Part shown: positions 9,880-22,100 of the stretch, piece after piece
Numbering within the stretch: position 1 is the first letter of the stretch
Layout of the letters: each line of letters begins with the position of its first letter
Assembly (NCBI RefSeq): GCF_008831285.2
Contig: NC_045150.1
Coordinates: 11,701,868-11,765,867 of the forward strand
Length of the DNA stretch: 64,000 nt
Origin: Nymphaea colorata
Taxonomy: Eukaryota > Streptophyta > Magnoliopsida > Nymphaeales > Nymphaeaceae
Direction of reading: 5' to 3'
Made by a program: the position numbers and the translations under genes
Notes under the pieces: generated by a model
Databases searched by the model: none
Seen by the model: only the letters and a program-made list of their open reading frames with translations
What the model was told of the DNA's origin: nothing

Positions 9880-12045
9880 AGAGAGCCATTTTTTAAACAC
9901 TTATTTATGTATTTATATGGTCATGTAAAGCTTGGAGAGAAGGGCCTTTCAAATACCAAAAATCTTCACTTGGGCAAGCATGGTTGGTGCTAATCCGCTT
10001 CCCAATAGCCACCTATACGGATGGTAGCGCCTATTTGTTCTTATCATAAGACGGTCAAAACTTGGACAATCTTTTGTTATTTAAAATTCGACAAAACATT
10101 TAATCCACAATTTCTTTATGATATATTTCCCGAAACTCATCTATTTATCTCTTCCTTTCTCTGATTGCATTTATAGGGCTAAACGCTGAACTAGTTCTGC
10201 ATTTGTGTATGCGCGTTTATATATGCTTTTATGGCTTTCTGAAATCGCAACCCAAGTCTTCCTTACTTTAAAATTTTAATATCTAAGCTATGATCAATGT
10301 GCCATGTTCTTGGTTTGATTTCAGATCTGCCGGATATAGAGCTAGGCACATTATATCTGGATATACTTATTTTCGATGCAATCCTGCGAGGGAGGGAGGT
10401 CCTCTTAACCTTTGTATTCATAACAAAAATTGAGTTGTACACAAAACCATCACCAATACCATCATAGTGCTACCAAGAATAAGCACTCAATACAAGGAGC
10501 TCTGCCAAACCCTAAGTACTCAATACAAGCATGGAAATCTAATTTCAAATTATGAAAGTTGCATACCAATTATTTTTCTATCTTTTATATTTCCATCGTT
10601 GTTGTTTTTATATCTATTCGATAGAAGCTGGCAGGAGTAATTGGCCAAAGTACCGTGGCTTGATTACAAGGGAAACAAAAATAACAATCTAACTAGTTAG
10701 TAATATGATCTGTTTTGTCCTTTACAAGATCCAACTAACAGGACTAACTGGGATTTAGGTTGGCAACTTTGTCCATGATCACATGAAATTGTATATTTAG
10801 TCTGACCATCTAGAATGAAGAATAGGCATTGGCTTAGCAAAGTGAGGGGCTAAGAATGCCAAAATCAGTTCAACATTAATCTATATATGCGTACCACATC
10901 ACTTCAGTTTGGGGACGAATTATGCAAACGATGGGAAGAATATTCTCGTGTCCACTGTATTAAACTACTGGGGTGCGTACATCTGTATAAACAAAAAAAT
11001 CATTACTGAACATTGTAAAAGAGGTTGCAGCTAGAACACAGACAGAAGAGAAGGGAATTTAAGGAAATAGCAAACAAACTTGGCACCATACTGTCAGGAA
11101 ACGAGCAATAAATGTCACCAATAGGTTAATTTGATGATGAGTCAAGAGTATGATCAAGCATGCAGAGCCAATCAAATGTCCTAAATTCCTAATTGAATCT
11201 CAACAAAGTTTTACCGAGGAAAAAATATTTGGCTCCCCCACTCTTTCTTTCTCTCTCGAATATAATGAATCTCTAACGAAAGAAACTGTCCCTGTTTCTT
11301 TAACATATATAACGAGAGATCTGGAGATAAAAGGGATACGTTATATTATACTGCTTAGGCTTTGAAGAACAACAAAGTTTCACGTTAACATTTCAAAGTT
11401 GGACAGGCATAAGAGCAGTCTTTGCAAGTTGGCAGAGGCCCATTGTTTCTCTTTCTATGAGTTTTTTTCGAAAAACCCAGCGTCTGGCACATGCCATCGC
11501 TTCACCACCTTTTTTTCACTGTGCATGAGCTTTTCAAAAGAAACGCAACGTTTGAGGCGCGCAATCGAGTGCATGGCATCATTGCCTTTACCTCTGTGCC
11601 TCGTTCATGAGCTTTTCAAAAACCCATCGTTCACCGCCTTTTTTCTTTGTGCTTCGTTTCATGACCTATTGGTATCTCAGAGAATTTCTTTTGTTTCTTC
11701 TGAAATAATCGACGGAAAAATCCTACCCGTGGTCCCTATAACAGATTAGATTGGAATACGGTGGATCAGCATTGGATCAACACTTGGGTCACTCGGAGCT
11801 CTCTTTCAGTTCTGAATAGATCCAGATTTGATCCTAATGCATTAATGTTCAATGTTTACTTTGGCAAACGAGAGGAAGATAACACTTGCAACTGTTAGCG
11901 CGGAAGGCATGGGAGATATGGGATTTTGCTTGCCCGATGTTCATTGTTTTTGAAAGCAAGGAAGCTGAAGAGAGTAGGAAAGAAGCTATCTATCTAGCTA
12001 GATGGGGTAAAATTGGAGATGTGCAGCAATATCTTCTGTCACCAA
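9880..12045. other. Intergenic stretch between B3-like array and copia remnant
   Basis: No recognisable gene. Two plus-strand open frames (11150-11365 and 11399-11749) match nothing I know. The second contains diverged internal repeats of a segment around catgagcttttcaaaa, so it looks like repeat-derived chance coding. Confidence 0.4.
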
Positions 12046-12049
12046 ATTA

Positions 12050-13720
12050 CATGTTTATCATTTGACTTAACAGAAGTTTACTTATGAGCTATATTAACAA
12101 ATTTATGAAAAATGTCCTTCTTTTTGCGGGGTTCATAAAAACTACATCTATGTTTCTGACAAGTTCTTCTCAATATCATCATGACGTGTCTTTGCTTTCA
12201 AATTAGATATTTTTATCTTTTGGAACATGCATAAACACTTTGTCTCCAAAAACATGTAAATGGCCGTATTTCATTTTCTTACTAGACTAAATTCTATCGG
12301 ATATATCACCATCTAAATATACATGAGGTAATAGATGTATAACATATGTAGTAGTACATAGAGCTTCGCCCCAAAAAGAATTAGACAATTGTGCTTCAGT
12401 CAACTGACTCTTTTACTAAGGGTTTTATTAATCTTTTCAGCCACATCATTCAACTGATGAGTCTTAGAAGGTATCTTTTGATCTCTTATGTCATGCATCC
12501 ACTAATACTCTTTAGATGTATTTACCTACATTTCATTACGTTTAAATGTCAACTTTCTTTGCTTATGTCTGTCTCTTAATAAGAACATGAAATTATTTGA
12601 ATAATTCAAACACTTGGTCTTTCCTTTTCAAAGTATAGGTTTACAACTTTCCTGAATAATTATCAATGAAAGAGGCAAAATAAAGTGTACCACGATCAAT
12701 AAACCACAACATCTGAGTGCCCTAACAATTTCTTCTTCTTTGAAGATAGATAATTTTTAAATGAAACTATCATTTGCTTTTGACTAAGCAATGATACATC
12801 TTTCTAGCTTTTCTTTCTTCATCTCAAGAAGTATATTCTTTTTAATTAAACAATCAAGATCATTTTCACCCATATGACTCAACCTCTTATACCACAATTT
12901 AGATTTTTCATTCTCTGTCACATGCATTACTTATTTGAAAATTAATGTATGCACAATACATGTTTTACATCCTCGAGCTTCAATACAATCCCATTGTTGG
13001 TTTGTAAATGCACATCATCAACACCAACACTAATAACCTATGACAAACCATCATTACCATTTCAAAACTCAATAATCACTAGAAATATAGGTCATAAATA
13101 TTCTTGATTTGAAGTGACATAGGAAGATGGACCATTATCAATCACACAACTCAAATCATGACTTGTTAAGTTCATGACGTCTTTAGCCTAAACAATAACC
13201 AAGTCATTATGTATAGTTTTGGTGATGTGATTACCATTATTTTCATAATTAATTCTTGGTTTGCATTACTTTTATTTTCTCTCTTCAACTGAAACCAATA
13301 TTTATTGATATGCCCCTTCTCACTTGGTTTGCATTATTCACATTGATTTGCTTCGATTTTTGTCTTTACCTTTCTCACAGTGAATATGCTTCTCCCCCCT
13401 TCTCAGTGACAAACACCTTTGATTGTAACCATGCGCTTTTATTCTTATCTCTTTATTTAAAAGCTCTAACTTTAAGAAGCTTAATAAAGACACCACTATT
13501 TAGAACATAGTTAGTGAGCGAAACATTAAATGTCTCATATGAATTGGACAGAGTAGCAAGCATTTATAACCCTACAACTTCACCCTCAAATTAATACTCA
13601 TGTCAGACAATTTATTAATAAGTCATTGAAAGTCATTCAAGTGATTGACGATAAAATTTCCTTCCTTATACTTAAGTTGCATCATCTATCTGAGGAAAAA
13701 TAATTTGTTGTTGCCGGTTT
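12050..13720 (-). mobile_element. Degenerate Ty1/copia retrotransposon (gag-protease-integrase part)
   Basis: Reading the minus strand from high to low coordinates gives a copia polyprotein in the usual order. There is a gag fragment (HLNDFQ, LINKLSDM; 13480-13650). A decayed zinc knuckle follows (EKGHINKYWFQLKRENK, about 13280-13330). The protease region has DNGP where DSGA/DTGA is expected (about 13130), then NGDDGLS-like NGNDGLS. A GAG-pre-integrase motif LWYKRLSHMGEN lies at about 12865-12905. Integrase pieces include SFIDNYSGK, KDQVFELFK, SFWGEAL, LDGD and YGHLHVFGDKVFMHVPKD (12200-12690). The closest family known to me is Tnt1-like copia. Many stops and shifts are present, and no reverse transcriptase part follows, so the element is truncated and dead. 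Confidence 0.8.
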
Positions 13721-13743
13721 TGAAACATATAAATTTTCATGTT

Positions 13744-14240
13744 TGGACCACAATATGTTTGTGTAGGTTTAATGTTGAATATGATTATAAACATTTTATC
13801 AACAAATTATTGAATGAAACAGCATACTCGCTCATGCTCAAGCTATCATATTTCATCACTCTTACATTCGACCTTTTGAGTAGCAAATACAGAAAGATAC
13901 ATAGCCTTTAGAAATAAGAGGCACTTTATTTTGTTCTATCAAAAATTATAATTTGTGTCATTTAAATTAATCTTATAATTTGTACTCAAATTCATTCTTC
14001 AACCATGAGCTCTCATGATACTTATGTGAGAAATATTAAATATGATCATAAACATTTTCATCAAGAAATTATTGAATTAAACCATATACTTGCTCATGCT
14101 CAAACTCTCATCTTTCATCTCTCATAGATTTGGGCTTTTGAGTATTGTAAATATGGGAAGATACATATCATCTAGAAATAAGAGTTTTTTTATTTTGTTC
14201 TTCCATAAATTATATTTACACAAACACATTGTGGTCAAAA
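13744..14240. repeat. Two diverged direct copies (~255 bp) with short inverted ends, next to the copia remnant
   Basis: The segment beginning aatatgattataaacatttt (about 13778) recurs at about 14037 and continues through gctcatgctcaa, gaaataagag and ttttattttgttct. Outer segments at 13744-13765 and 14219-14240 are inverted relative to each other (tggaccacaatatgtttgtg and its complement). On the minus strand the stretch at 14011-14026 reads CACATAAGTATCATGAGAGC, which loosely resembles an LTR end followed by a primer-binding site for initiator tRNA-Met. Confidence 0.6.
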
Positions 14241-14254
14241 AATGAAATTTTGAT

Positions 14255-16450
14255 ATAGATAAGAGTAAAAAAACAATGAAATAATAACTTCAACATGATT
14301 AGAGAGAACAATTTTAACATGAAAACTCCTTTCAAAATAAAAAGAAAAAACATGAGATTGAAAGCAACTCAAGAACAATCCACTATATATATGGACATCG
14401 CTGCAAGAAGACAAGGCAGAATGTCTCCGTACTGATTAGTATGGAATTAGAGCACTGCAAAAGCCTACAAACCATCACGAGAGAGAGTGTGTGATGGTCT
14501 TTCCATAACAAAATTTGTCTTTCTATTACCCCAATCTTTACTGAACAAGAAGAAAAAAAAAACCTCAAACAATAAATAAAAGCCTTCACTCTTTCAGTAT
14601 CACTTTCTTTCTCTGACAATCCATCTTGTTGCTTCAAATGAGTGAAGAATAAGACTCTCCCAACCGTTATCTCTTTCTTTCTTCAAGAAGAACTCACCAA
14701 GAAAAAGAAACCCTCAAAGCTCATGAGTTCAAAAAAATCATCCGGCTCTCCTTTTCTTTCTCTTATAAATATGTTAATACACAAGATTGCAAAAAAAAGG
14801 GAAAAAAAAAGAAAAGAAAAACCCTCAAGCAAAATAAGAGAACATGGAAAATCATCTCAAAATGAATGGTCAAAACCATGGGGTTGAAAGCAATCTAATA
14901 ACAATCAATTATGTAGTATGAGAATGACTATAATAAGGTAATATACAATGCCTCTACTTCAAAAGCCCATAAACCTCCTTAAGAGAGATACAATAAAGCA
15001 AACCGAGAGTGAAGGGTGAGAGAATATCATCTAATCAAGAGTAATGTATAACGAAATTACTCTTTTTATTGCCTCAATCTTCACAAAACATGAAAAAAAG
15101 AACAAAAGGAAGCCCCAAACAATAAACAAAAGCTTTCTCTCTCTCAATCTCTCACTTTCTCTCTCTCTAACATTCTCTCTTGTCACTTTAAATGAGTGAG
15201 GAATGATACTTTCCCAATCTTTGTATTTTTCTCTTTTCAAGAAAAACTCACCAAAAAGAACAAGAAACCCTCAAAAATCAAGGGTCCAAAAAAAATTCAT
15301 CAGGATCCCCTTTTTTCTCTCTCTTGTATATGTTTAATGCACAAAGTGTAACATGCAACAAAATAATAATTTGAAACAAGATAACTGAGGTATTAATTTT
15401 AACATGAAAATCATCTCAAAATGAAAGGTAAAGTCCACAGTGTTGAGAACAGCCCAATAAAAATCTACTATGCAATATGAAAATGACTACAAGAAGACAC
15501 TATACAATGTCTACACTCCAAGAAACCACAAACCAACACAAGAGAGATACAATAAAGTAAATGAAAAGTAAGGATTGAGAAAATATCACATAATCAACAG
15601 TGCCAGCTTTTTGACAACAAAATCTTTTTTCTTTTAATTTTTTTGATATTCACAAAACAAGGAGAAAAGAACAAGACAAAGCCCCAATCAATAAATAGAA
15701 GCATTCTCTCTCTCTCAATCTTTTACTTTATCTCTCCAAATTGTTGCTTCAAATGAGTGGAGAACAAGACTCTCCCTTTCTTTATCTCTTTTTCTTCTCA
15801 AGAAAACTCATGAAGAAAAAGAAGATACCCTCAAACTCAATGGCTCAAAAAAATCATCTGAATCTTATTTTCTCTATTTTATATATTTTTCAAGCACAAG
15901 AATGCAACAAGCAATGAAATACTAGCCTCAAGTATGATAAGGGAGACACTAATTTTAACATAGAAAATCCTCTTCAAATGAAAGGTAAAAACCATGGAGT
16001 TGAGAGCAACACAATAACAATCTATTATGCAACATGGGAATTGACTATGAAAACGCAATATACAATGTATATACTCCAAAAGCCCACAAACCACCACAAG
16101 AAAGATACAATAAAACAAAGAAAGAGTAAAGAGTGAAAAAATATCATTTAATCAAGAGTGATGGTCTTTTCACAACAAATCATTCCTTTTACTCCCACAA
16201 ACTTCACAAAATAAGAGAAAATGACAAGAGAAAACTTTAATTAATAAATAGAAGCTTTCTTTCTCTCAATCTCTTATTTTCACTCTCTAGAAATCTCTCT
16301 TGTTGCTTCAAATGAGGGGACAACAAGACTCTCCCCCTCTTGATCTCTTTCTCCTCAAGATGCACTCACCAAGAAGAAGAAGAAACCTCAAATTTCAAGA
16401 GCTCAAAAAAATCATTTGGCTCCCTCTTTCATTATCTTTTCTTTTGAAAA
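14255..16450. repeat. Four-unit tandem array, ~530-560 bp period
   Basis: A landmark (aaaatcatctcaaaatgaa and variants) recurs at about 14321, 14849, 15407 and 15965. Each unit contains in order a caacacaataacaat-like stretch, an agagagatacaataaa stretch, a ctctctctcaatctct tract, ttgcttcaaatgag, an actcaccaagaagaa stretch and a TATA-like AT-rich part. The units are diverged and carry no long reading frame. The position just upstream (minus sense) of the copia gag suggests an amplified LTR or leader, but this is inference. Confidence 0.8.
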
Positions 16451-16639
16451 AAATTCAACTTTAGTTCATAACATTCCCTGAAATTGCTTCTTTTCATGAC
16501 CCACATTCAAGTCAGGGCAACTCTTTCCCTTCTTTTTCAATTTTTATTTGAACTTGGATTCTCTATGTGGACAGGATCCAACCCAACATAAGTGTGTTAA
16601 GTATACCCTCAATCAGGCAACAATTCTTTTTGAATGGTG

Positions 16640-16920
16640 CACAAGGTAGGGTAGACAATGTGCTAAGCAACTCGAGCACGGTTCGTTAAAGCTCGGCCCA
16701 AGATCAAGTTGGATCCGGCTGTTTTAGTGAATGAGTCAAGCTCGAGCTCATTTTTCAACACCTTTTTTTTTGTCAAGCCAGTTTCGATCCGGCTGTTTTA
16801 GTAAAATAGTCGAGCTTGAGATCGTTTTTCAACTTGTTTTTTTGTTTTTTTTTATGGAGCCAGGTTCGAGTTCACTAAACTCTATTTTTTAAGCTTGATT
16901 GAGCTCGAGCAAAAATGAAT
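16640..16920. repeat. GCTCGAGC-rich diverged repeat
   Basis: Variants of a ccggctgttttagt/gctcgagctcatttttcaac block occur twice (about 16712-16760 and 16788-16835), with further cgagctcgagc-like words. It looks like an old non-coding dispersed repeat; I cannot assign a family. Confidence 0.4.
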
Positions 16921-17129
16921 AGCTAACTGTTGTTACTATTTATTTCATTTTCTTCGGGTTTTAAGTTTCATTTCATCACGCGCGTTCTCTCTCATCACTT
17001 TCTTCATATGCATAATGCAATGCTTCATCCAAATGGGAGGCCGACAGCATCGCACTGACGACAGATGAGCAGTGAAGCTGTAGATCCCTTCTTCTGCCAT
17101 AGATTAGCCAATTTACCTCTCTTTCTCTC

Positions 17130-17600
17130 CGTGAAACTCTACAAAAACCCTGGTTCAATCGAGCAGGGCTTCAGAAAACCCTCACTCAAGCAAGGCTTGG
17201 GTTTCTCCTTTAGAAACCCTCACCGGTGAGGGTTGAGTGAAACCCTCTCTGCTCGACCTCACTGGAACGAGGGTTTCAGTCCCCTTACTCGAGCAAGCAA
17301 GGGTTTCAGATTTCTCATTTCTAAAACCCTCTCTCGCTCGTTCGCTCGCTAGGGCTTTTCCATTTCAAAAACCCCTCGTTGTAGCGAGCAAGGGTTTCTA
17401 TAAATGCTCATTCGGCAATGATTTCTCGTTTCAGAACTCTCTCGATCAAGTCAAGGGTTTGGAAACTATTATCTCCCTCCATAGCATTAGCAAGCATAAG
17501 GCTCGCTGCCATCTCCCTCCATAGCTGCGGCACTGCAACACACCTAAACGAGTTAAACGAGGTTGAGGTCTGACACACTTGATCAAACCAAATTCGAGCT
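17130..17600. repeat. Degenerate short repeats around gagcaagggtttc / aaaccctc
   Basis: At least ten copies of an agggtttc or gaaaccct core, mostly flanked by gagcaag or ctcgctcg, occur in both orientations over about 450 bp. Local GC is raised. A 95-codon frame here is repeat-derived and matches nothing I know. Confidence 0.5.
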
Positions 17601-17615
17601 AACATTGTATAGCTC

Positions 17616-17632
17616 GACTCAAGCTCAGAGTT
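17616..17632. repeat. 5' target-site duplication of the LINE
   Basis: The 17-mer gactcaagctcagagtt here matches gactcaatctcagagtt at 23333-23349 with one mismatch. The element between starts with a G-rich end and closes with a 3' hairpin, as expected for target-primed insertion. Confidence 0.8.
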
Positions 17633-17763
17633 GGGACGACATCTTTTTCTTTCCTCTTTCAAGGCTTGGAATGTTTTCTCTCTCCTAGGGCTCTCGAGGT
17701 TTCATTGTGGCAGGGGCAGCAGCTGGTCGCTCTGGGCCTCAGGCCCAGCAGGGGCCTCCGATA

Positions 17764-19155
17764 ATGGGGGAATGTGAAGGGAGAGGAGAGCATATGCTCC
17801 TGGGTGACGTTGAAGATCAAGTTTGCGTGGGAGAGGCCCTACCATCACTTGCCAGTTCGAGTAAGGATAAATCATGGGCTGCTGTCGTGAATGGGGGGGG
17901 GGGGGGGGTAGCAAAGGGCGTTTGGATTACAGCTTCATTTTCACAAGCCTCCGAAGCGTATGGCCTGGAGTTGCTGACCTAAGGTTCACGTCGGTGGGGA
18001 AAGGTATGTTCCTGCTCCGCACCTCGTCTGAAGATGACCTTAAATTTATTTTGTCTCCTGGTCGATGGTATGTGGGAGGGCGACTCCTCATTGCAAACCA
18101 GTGGCAGCCAGGTATGCCAAGGCGGATAGAGAGCTCCAGTCGAGTCCGCATTTGGATTAGGCTGCCGGAGCTTCCTGTTGAATGGTGGAACCCGCGGGTT
18201 TTCACTGATATTGCTGATCTAATAAGTGGTGCTTTCGTTGAAGCAGATGAGTACACAAGGCATCTCCAGAGGTTTGGTTTTGCCCGTATTAAAATTGAGA
18301 TTCCGCTGGGTTTCTGCCAGAGATTGAGTTGGAGGTTGCAGGGGGGAAGTCTTTGTTCAATCTATTGAATATGAAACAAATGTTAAGTATTGCCAAAAGT
18401 GTGGGTCCACAGCCCACTTCGACGGCTCCTGCTCATTGATTGAGGCATCCAAGGAAGGGGAGAATGTCGCCCCTAATGCTTGGCATCTAGTCAAAGTCCC
18501 AAAAAGAAGACCTCAACCTAACAAGGTTAAAGAGAACCTGCAGTTGCAGCAGAATAAATTCGAAGCCCTTGTCGCAGCTACTTGATGAGAAAGCAGATGG
18601 GGATAGTCCTCACGACAACAGGCCAATAGGCTCCCCTGCTGAGAAGGATCAGGAGATCACCGAGTTTGTGGACACAAACAATGCTCATGCTAGTATTAAC
18701 CTAGTCAGCCACGATTTTCAGAATGGTAGAGCAGAGGGGTTGGCTCCCCATCTAGTCCCCCTGCCACCTGAATCCAAAAAAAGTAACACTCCAAAATCTG
18801 TACCTGCCACAGGGAATTACCCCAACTCGTTGGACGGGAATAACAAGGCTAAGCCGGTAGAGAAGGCCAAGAAAAGATCTCTCAAGCACAGGGAGGTAAA
18901 CGAGACCAAAAGCGAACTAGTCCACCAAAAATAAGTGTCCAATTGAAAATTGCAGGGGGGGAACAGCAAGCAGATCAAGACATCTCCATGATGGGGGCTG
19001 ATCAGGGGTCTCAGGAGGACTTCTCCTTAAATGAAATGGAAACGAGCACTGATGAAGGGCAGACTGGTTCACAGGCTTTAGCTGATGTCCAGGTTGGTGA
19101 TCTTGCAAATACCCGGCCTGCTAGCCGGGAAGGGAGGGAGCACGGCCATTCATGA
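17764..19155 (+). pseudogene. LINE ORF1: DUF4283-like domain plus CCHC zinc knuckle, frameshifted
   Basis: ORF1 proteins of plant L1 elements bind the element's RNA. The first in-frame ATG is at 17764. A DUF4283-type segment covers about 17915-18320 (SVGKGMFLLRTSSEDD, RWYVGGRLLIANQW, VRIWIRLPELPVEWW). A zinc knuckle CQKCGSTAHFDGSC (CX2CX4HX4C) follows at about 18391-18432. A charged, low-complexity tail runs to the TGA at 19153. The frame changes at the G16 run (17893-17908), near 18335, near 18570 and near 18935. The stop overlaps the ORF2 start as ATGA. Confidence 0.85.
17893..17908 (+). repeat. G16 homopolymer in LINE ORF1
   Basis: Sixteen consecutive G follow an AT within the ORF1 frame. 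The DUF4283-like reading before and after the run lies in different frames, so slippage in this tract is the likely first disabling mutation. Confidence 0.85.
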
Positions 19156-22100
19156 ATCTACTCGCATGGAATGTCCGGGGGCTGGCGGCTCTTCCAGCTC
19201 AACATGAGTTCTTACTAACTCTTCGGACCTTGAAAACCACGATTGCTTTCGCTATTGATACTAAGCTTAATTGGGAACAACTCCAGAAATTCCAATTCAG
19301 CTTCCAAATAGACAGTTAGTTAGTAACATTGAGCTCTCAGGACCTTGGGCACGTATTATTGCTGTGTGGGACCCATCGGAAGTGACTCTCCAAGACTGGT
19401 ATGCTCATTCCCATTGGATTGTATTACAGTTTCTCAATATTGAATCTGGACAAAGTTTCGTGGCTGTAGGGGTGTACTTGCATACTGACTTTTGAATTTG
19501 GAAGGACCAATTCTTAAGTCTCGGCTTAGCCTTGAATCATTGCAGTGCGCCAGTTATTTGTTTGGGCGACTTTAATGCAGTCTTAAAGAGCAACGAGAAT
19601 TCTGGCAGGGCACCGGCTCTCCAAGCTTGTCTTGCTCTTTCTAATTTTATCCAACAGTCTGCACTACATGAAGTTTCTTGCCCTGATATGAAGTTCACCT
19701 GGACCAATAACCGTTTAGGCCACAAAAATGTCATGTCCAAGATTGACAGATGCTATGTTTCCAAGGAATGGGTGGATGATCCTGACAACTTGCTGCAACT
19801 GGAGATGCTCCCGCGAACCATATCTGACCATAATCCTATTTTGCTCCGCATTTCTAAGTGTAGGTTTAGAACGTGGGGTTGTTCTCCTTTTCAACATTTT
19901 CAGTATTGGCAGGATATGGTTGGTTATGTGGATCAGGTTCGTTCAGCCTGGGCGGTCGACGTGAGGGGCTGCGCTATGATTAAACTCATTCACAAATTGG
20001 AGGCTACTAGGGACAAGCTGAAAGTTTGGTGTAAAGGTGGAGCCAATGACCTCCCTCACCAAATAATGGACATTAAGAGGAAAATCAAACACCTCCAAGT
20101 CCTCAGTGAGAGTGGCCAACTTGAAGCGATCGATGAAGAATGTTCTCTCAAACATGATCAATCCAAGCTGTTGTGGTTAGAAGAACGTATGTGGCACCAA
20201 AAATCCAGAATCAAATGGATGAGGGATGGCGATCTTAACACCAAATTCTTTCAGGGGGTTGCAAATGGGAGGAGGAGGCGGAATAAAATCGAAACCATAC
20301 ATCATGAGGGTCAGCTCCTAATTGAAACTCCAGAGATTTTTACAGCTTGCACGAACTACTTTGCCAGCCTCCTAGGGACTACTGAAGGCTCAGGGTGCTT
20401 ACCTCACTCTCTCGCATGGGGTCCGACTGTGTCGTCGGAAGAGAATGCCGATCTTTTGAAACCTGTTTCAGAATCTGAAATAAACTGGGCAGTCATGGAG
20501 GCAGATAGGGACTCCGCCCCGGGCCCGGACGGGTTTGGCAATAGTTTTTTTCAGAGCAATTGGCCCATTGTGCAGGAGGTTGTTTCAGGGGCTATTCGTG
20601 GATTTTTTGACTCTGGCAGACTGGTCAAGTTGTTAATAAGACACATATCACTCTTTTGCCTAAGGAGCTAAGTGCGAACCAAGTAGAGAAGCTTTGGCCC
20701 ATCTCCCTATGTAATAGCATGCTGAAATTCATCACGAGGATTATCGTACTGCGCATGCGGCCTATCCTTAATAGGATCATCTCCAAGAATCAAAATGTGT
20801 TTCTCCCAGGAAGATGCATCCAGGATAGTTTCCTCCTAAGCCAAGAAATAGTCCACATTTTTCAAAACAGTAAGAAGAAAACAGCATGTATTAAAATCGA
20901 TTTAAGCAAGGCCTATGACCGTGTCAATTGGGATTTCTTGAAGGCCACCCTCCGCCACCTTGGGTTTCATGAGATATGGGTCTAAAAAATTATGATTCTC
21001 GTGACCACAGTTAGATCGTCACTTCTCATAAATGGCAAAGAAGGAATGTGGTTTGTTAACAAGAGAGACTTAAGGCAGGGAGACCCGTTGTCCCCCTATC
21101 TATTTATCTCTATTATGGAAATGCTCAGTCGCAGCGTTCAAGCGTATATCAACAACAAGCAAATTAGAATCCCATCAATGGGGGCTGGCACCACTTCTCC
21201 CTTCTCCACTCTTTATGCCGATGATATCATGCTCTTCATTGAAGGTAGGCGGAAGAACCTGCGTTCTTTGAAGATGTGTTTAGATGAATTTTTCTTGTGT
21301 TCAGGCCTAGCCATGAACAACTCCAAAAGTTCCCTTTTTTCTTTTAACATGGACAGTCGTGAGCTTGATCGGATTGAACAGGAGATCGGTTGGCATCAAG
21401 GTAAGCTCCCATCTACGTATCTTGGCACTCCCCTTCAGACGAAGGAAGTAACAGAGGAACAATGTAGACACCTAATCTTGCGGTCTTCCCAAAAACTAGC
21501 ACTTTGGAAGAAAAAATGCCTCTCTGCTGCAGGCCGTCTTAGCTTAATCAAGCACGCCCTTTCGTTGCTGCCATCCTACTGGAGCTTGGTGGTTAAACTC
21601 CCTGCCACCATTTGCAATCAATTGAATAAAATGGCGGCTAAGTTTTTATGGGGTGATATGGCTGATCATAAAAGCATCCACCGCATTAAATGGTCCACCT
21701 TATGTCTCCCTCTTCTAGAGGGAGGTGTTGGTCTCAAAGATATCAAAGAAACGAATCTGGCCAACATGGCCTATCTAGTATACCGTGCGTCTCAGCAGTC
21801 CTCTCCTTGGGCGGCCCTGATTAAAGGTCGGTATTGCGAGCGAAAAGGGCTACTCGATAGCAGTGTTAAGGGTAAAAGGGTATCCCATGTCTGGCGTAGG
21901 GCGTTGCAGTCCTGGCGCAAGGTTAATGAGAACGTTGGCTGGAAGATCGGCAATGGCAATTTAGCAAAGTTTTGGACTGACCATTGTTGAGCTTATTGGC
22001 TAATGGACAAGATTCCCCCCTCACACTCATCTTATTCATGATACTATCACCTGCTCAGTTAAAGAGCTCTTGGAGGAGAATGGGGAGGCCCTAATGGACT

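Noticed and set aside
11399-11749. 116-codon frame as a gene
   Set aside because: It consists of diverged internal repeats and resembles nothing known.
14383-15240. Minus-strand frames of 70-85 codons in the 555-bp repeats
   Set aside because: They are not conserved between the four units, so the repeat is not protein-coding.
17707-17982. Open frame starting at GTG before the G16 run, as a separate gene
   Set aside because: It is the first, frameshifted part of LINE ORF1; the true first ATG is at 17764.
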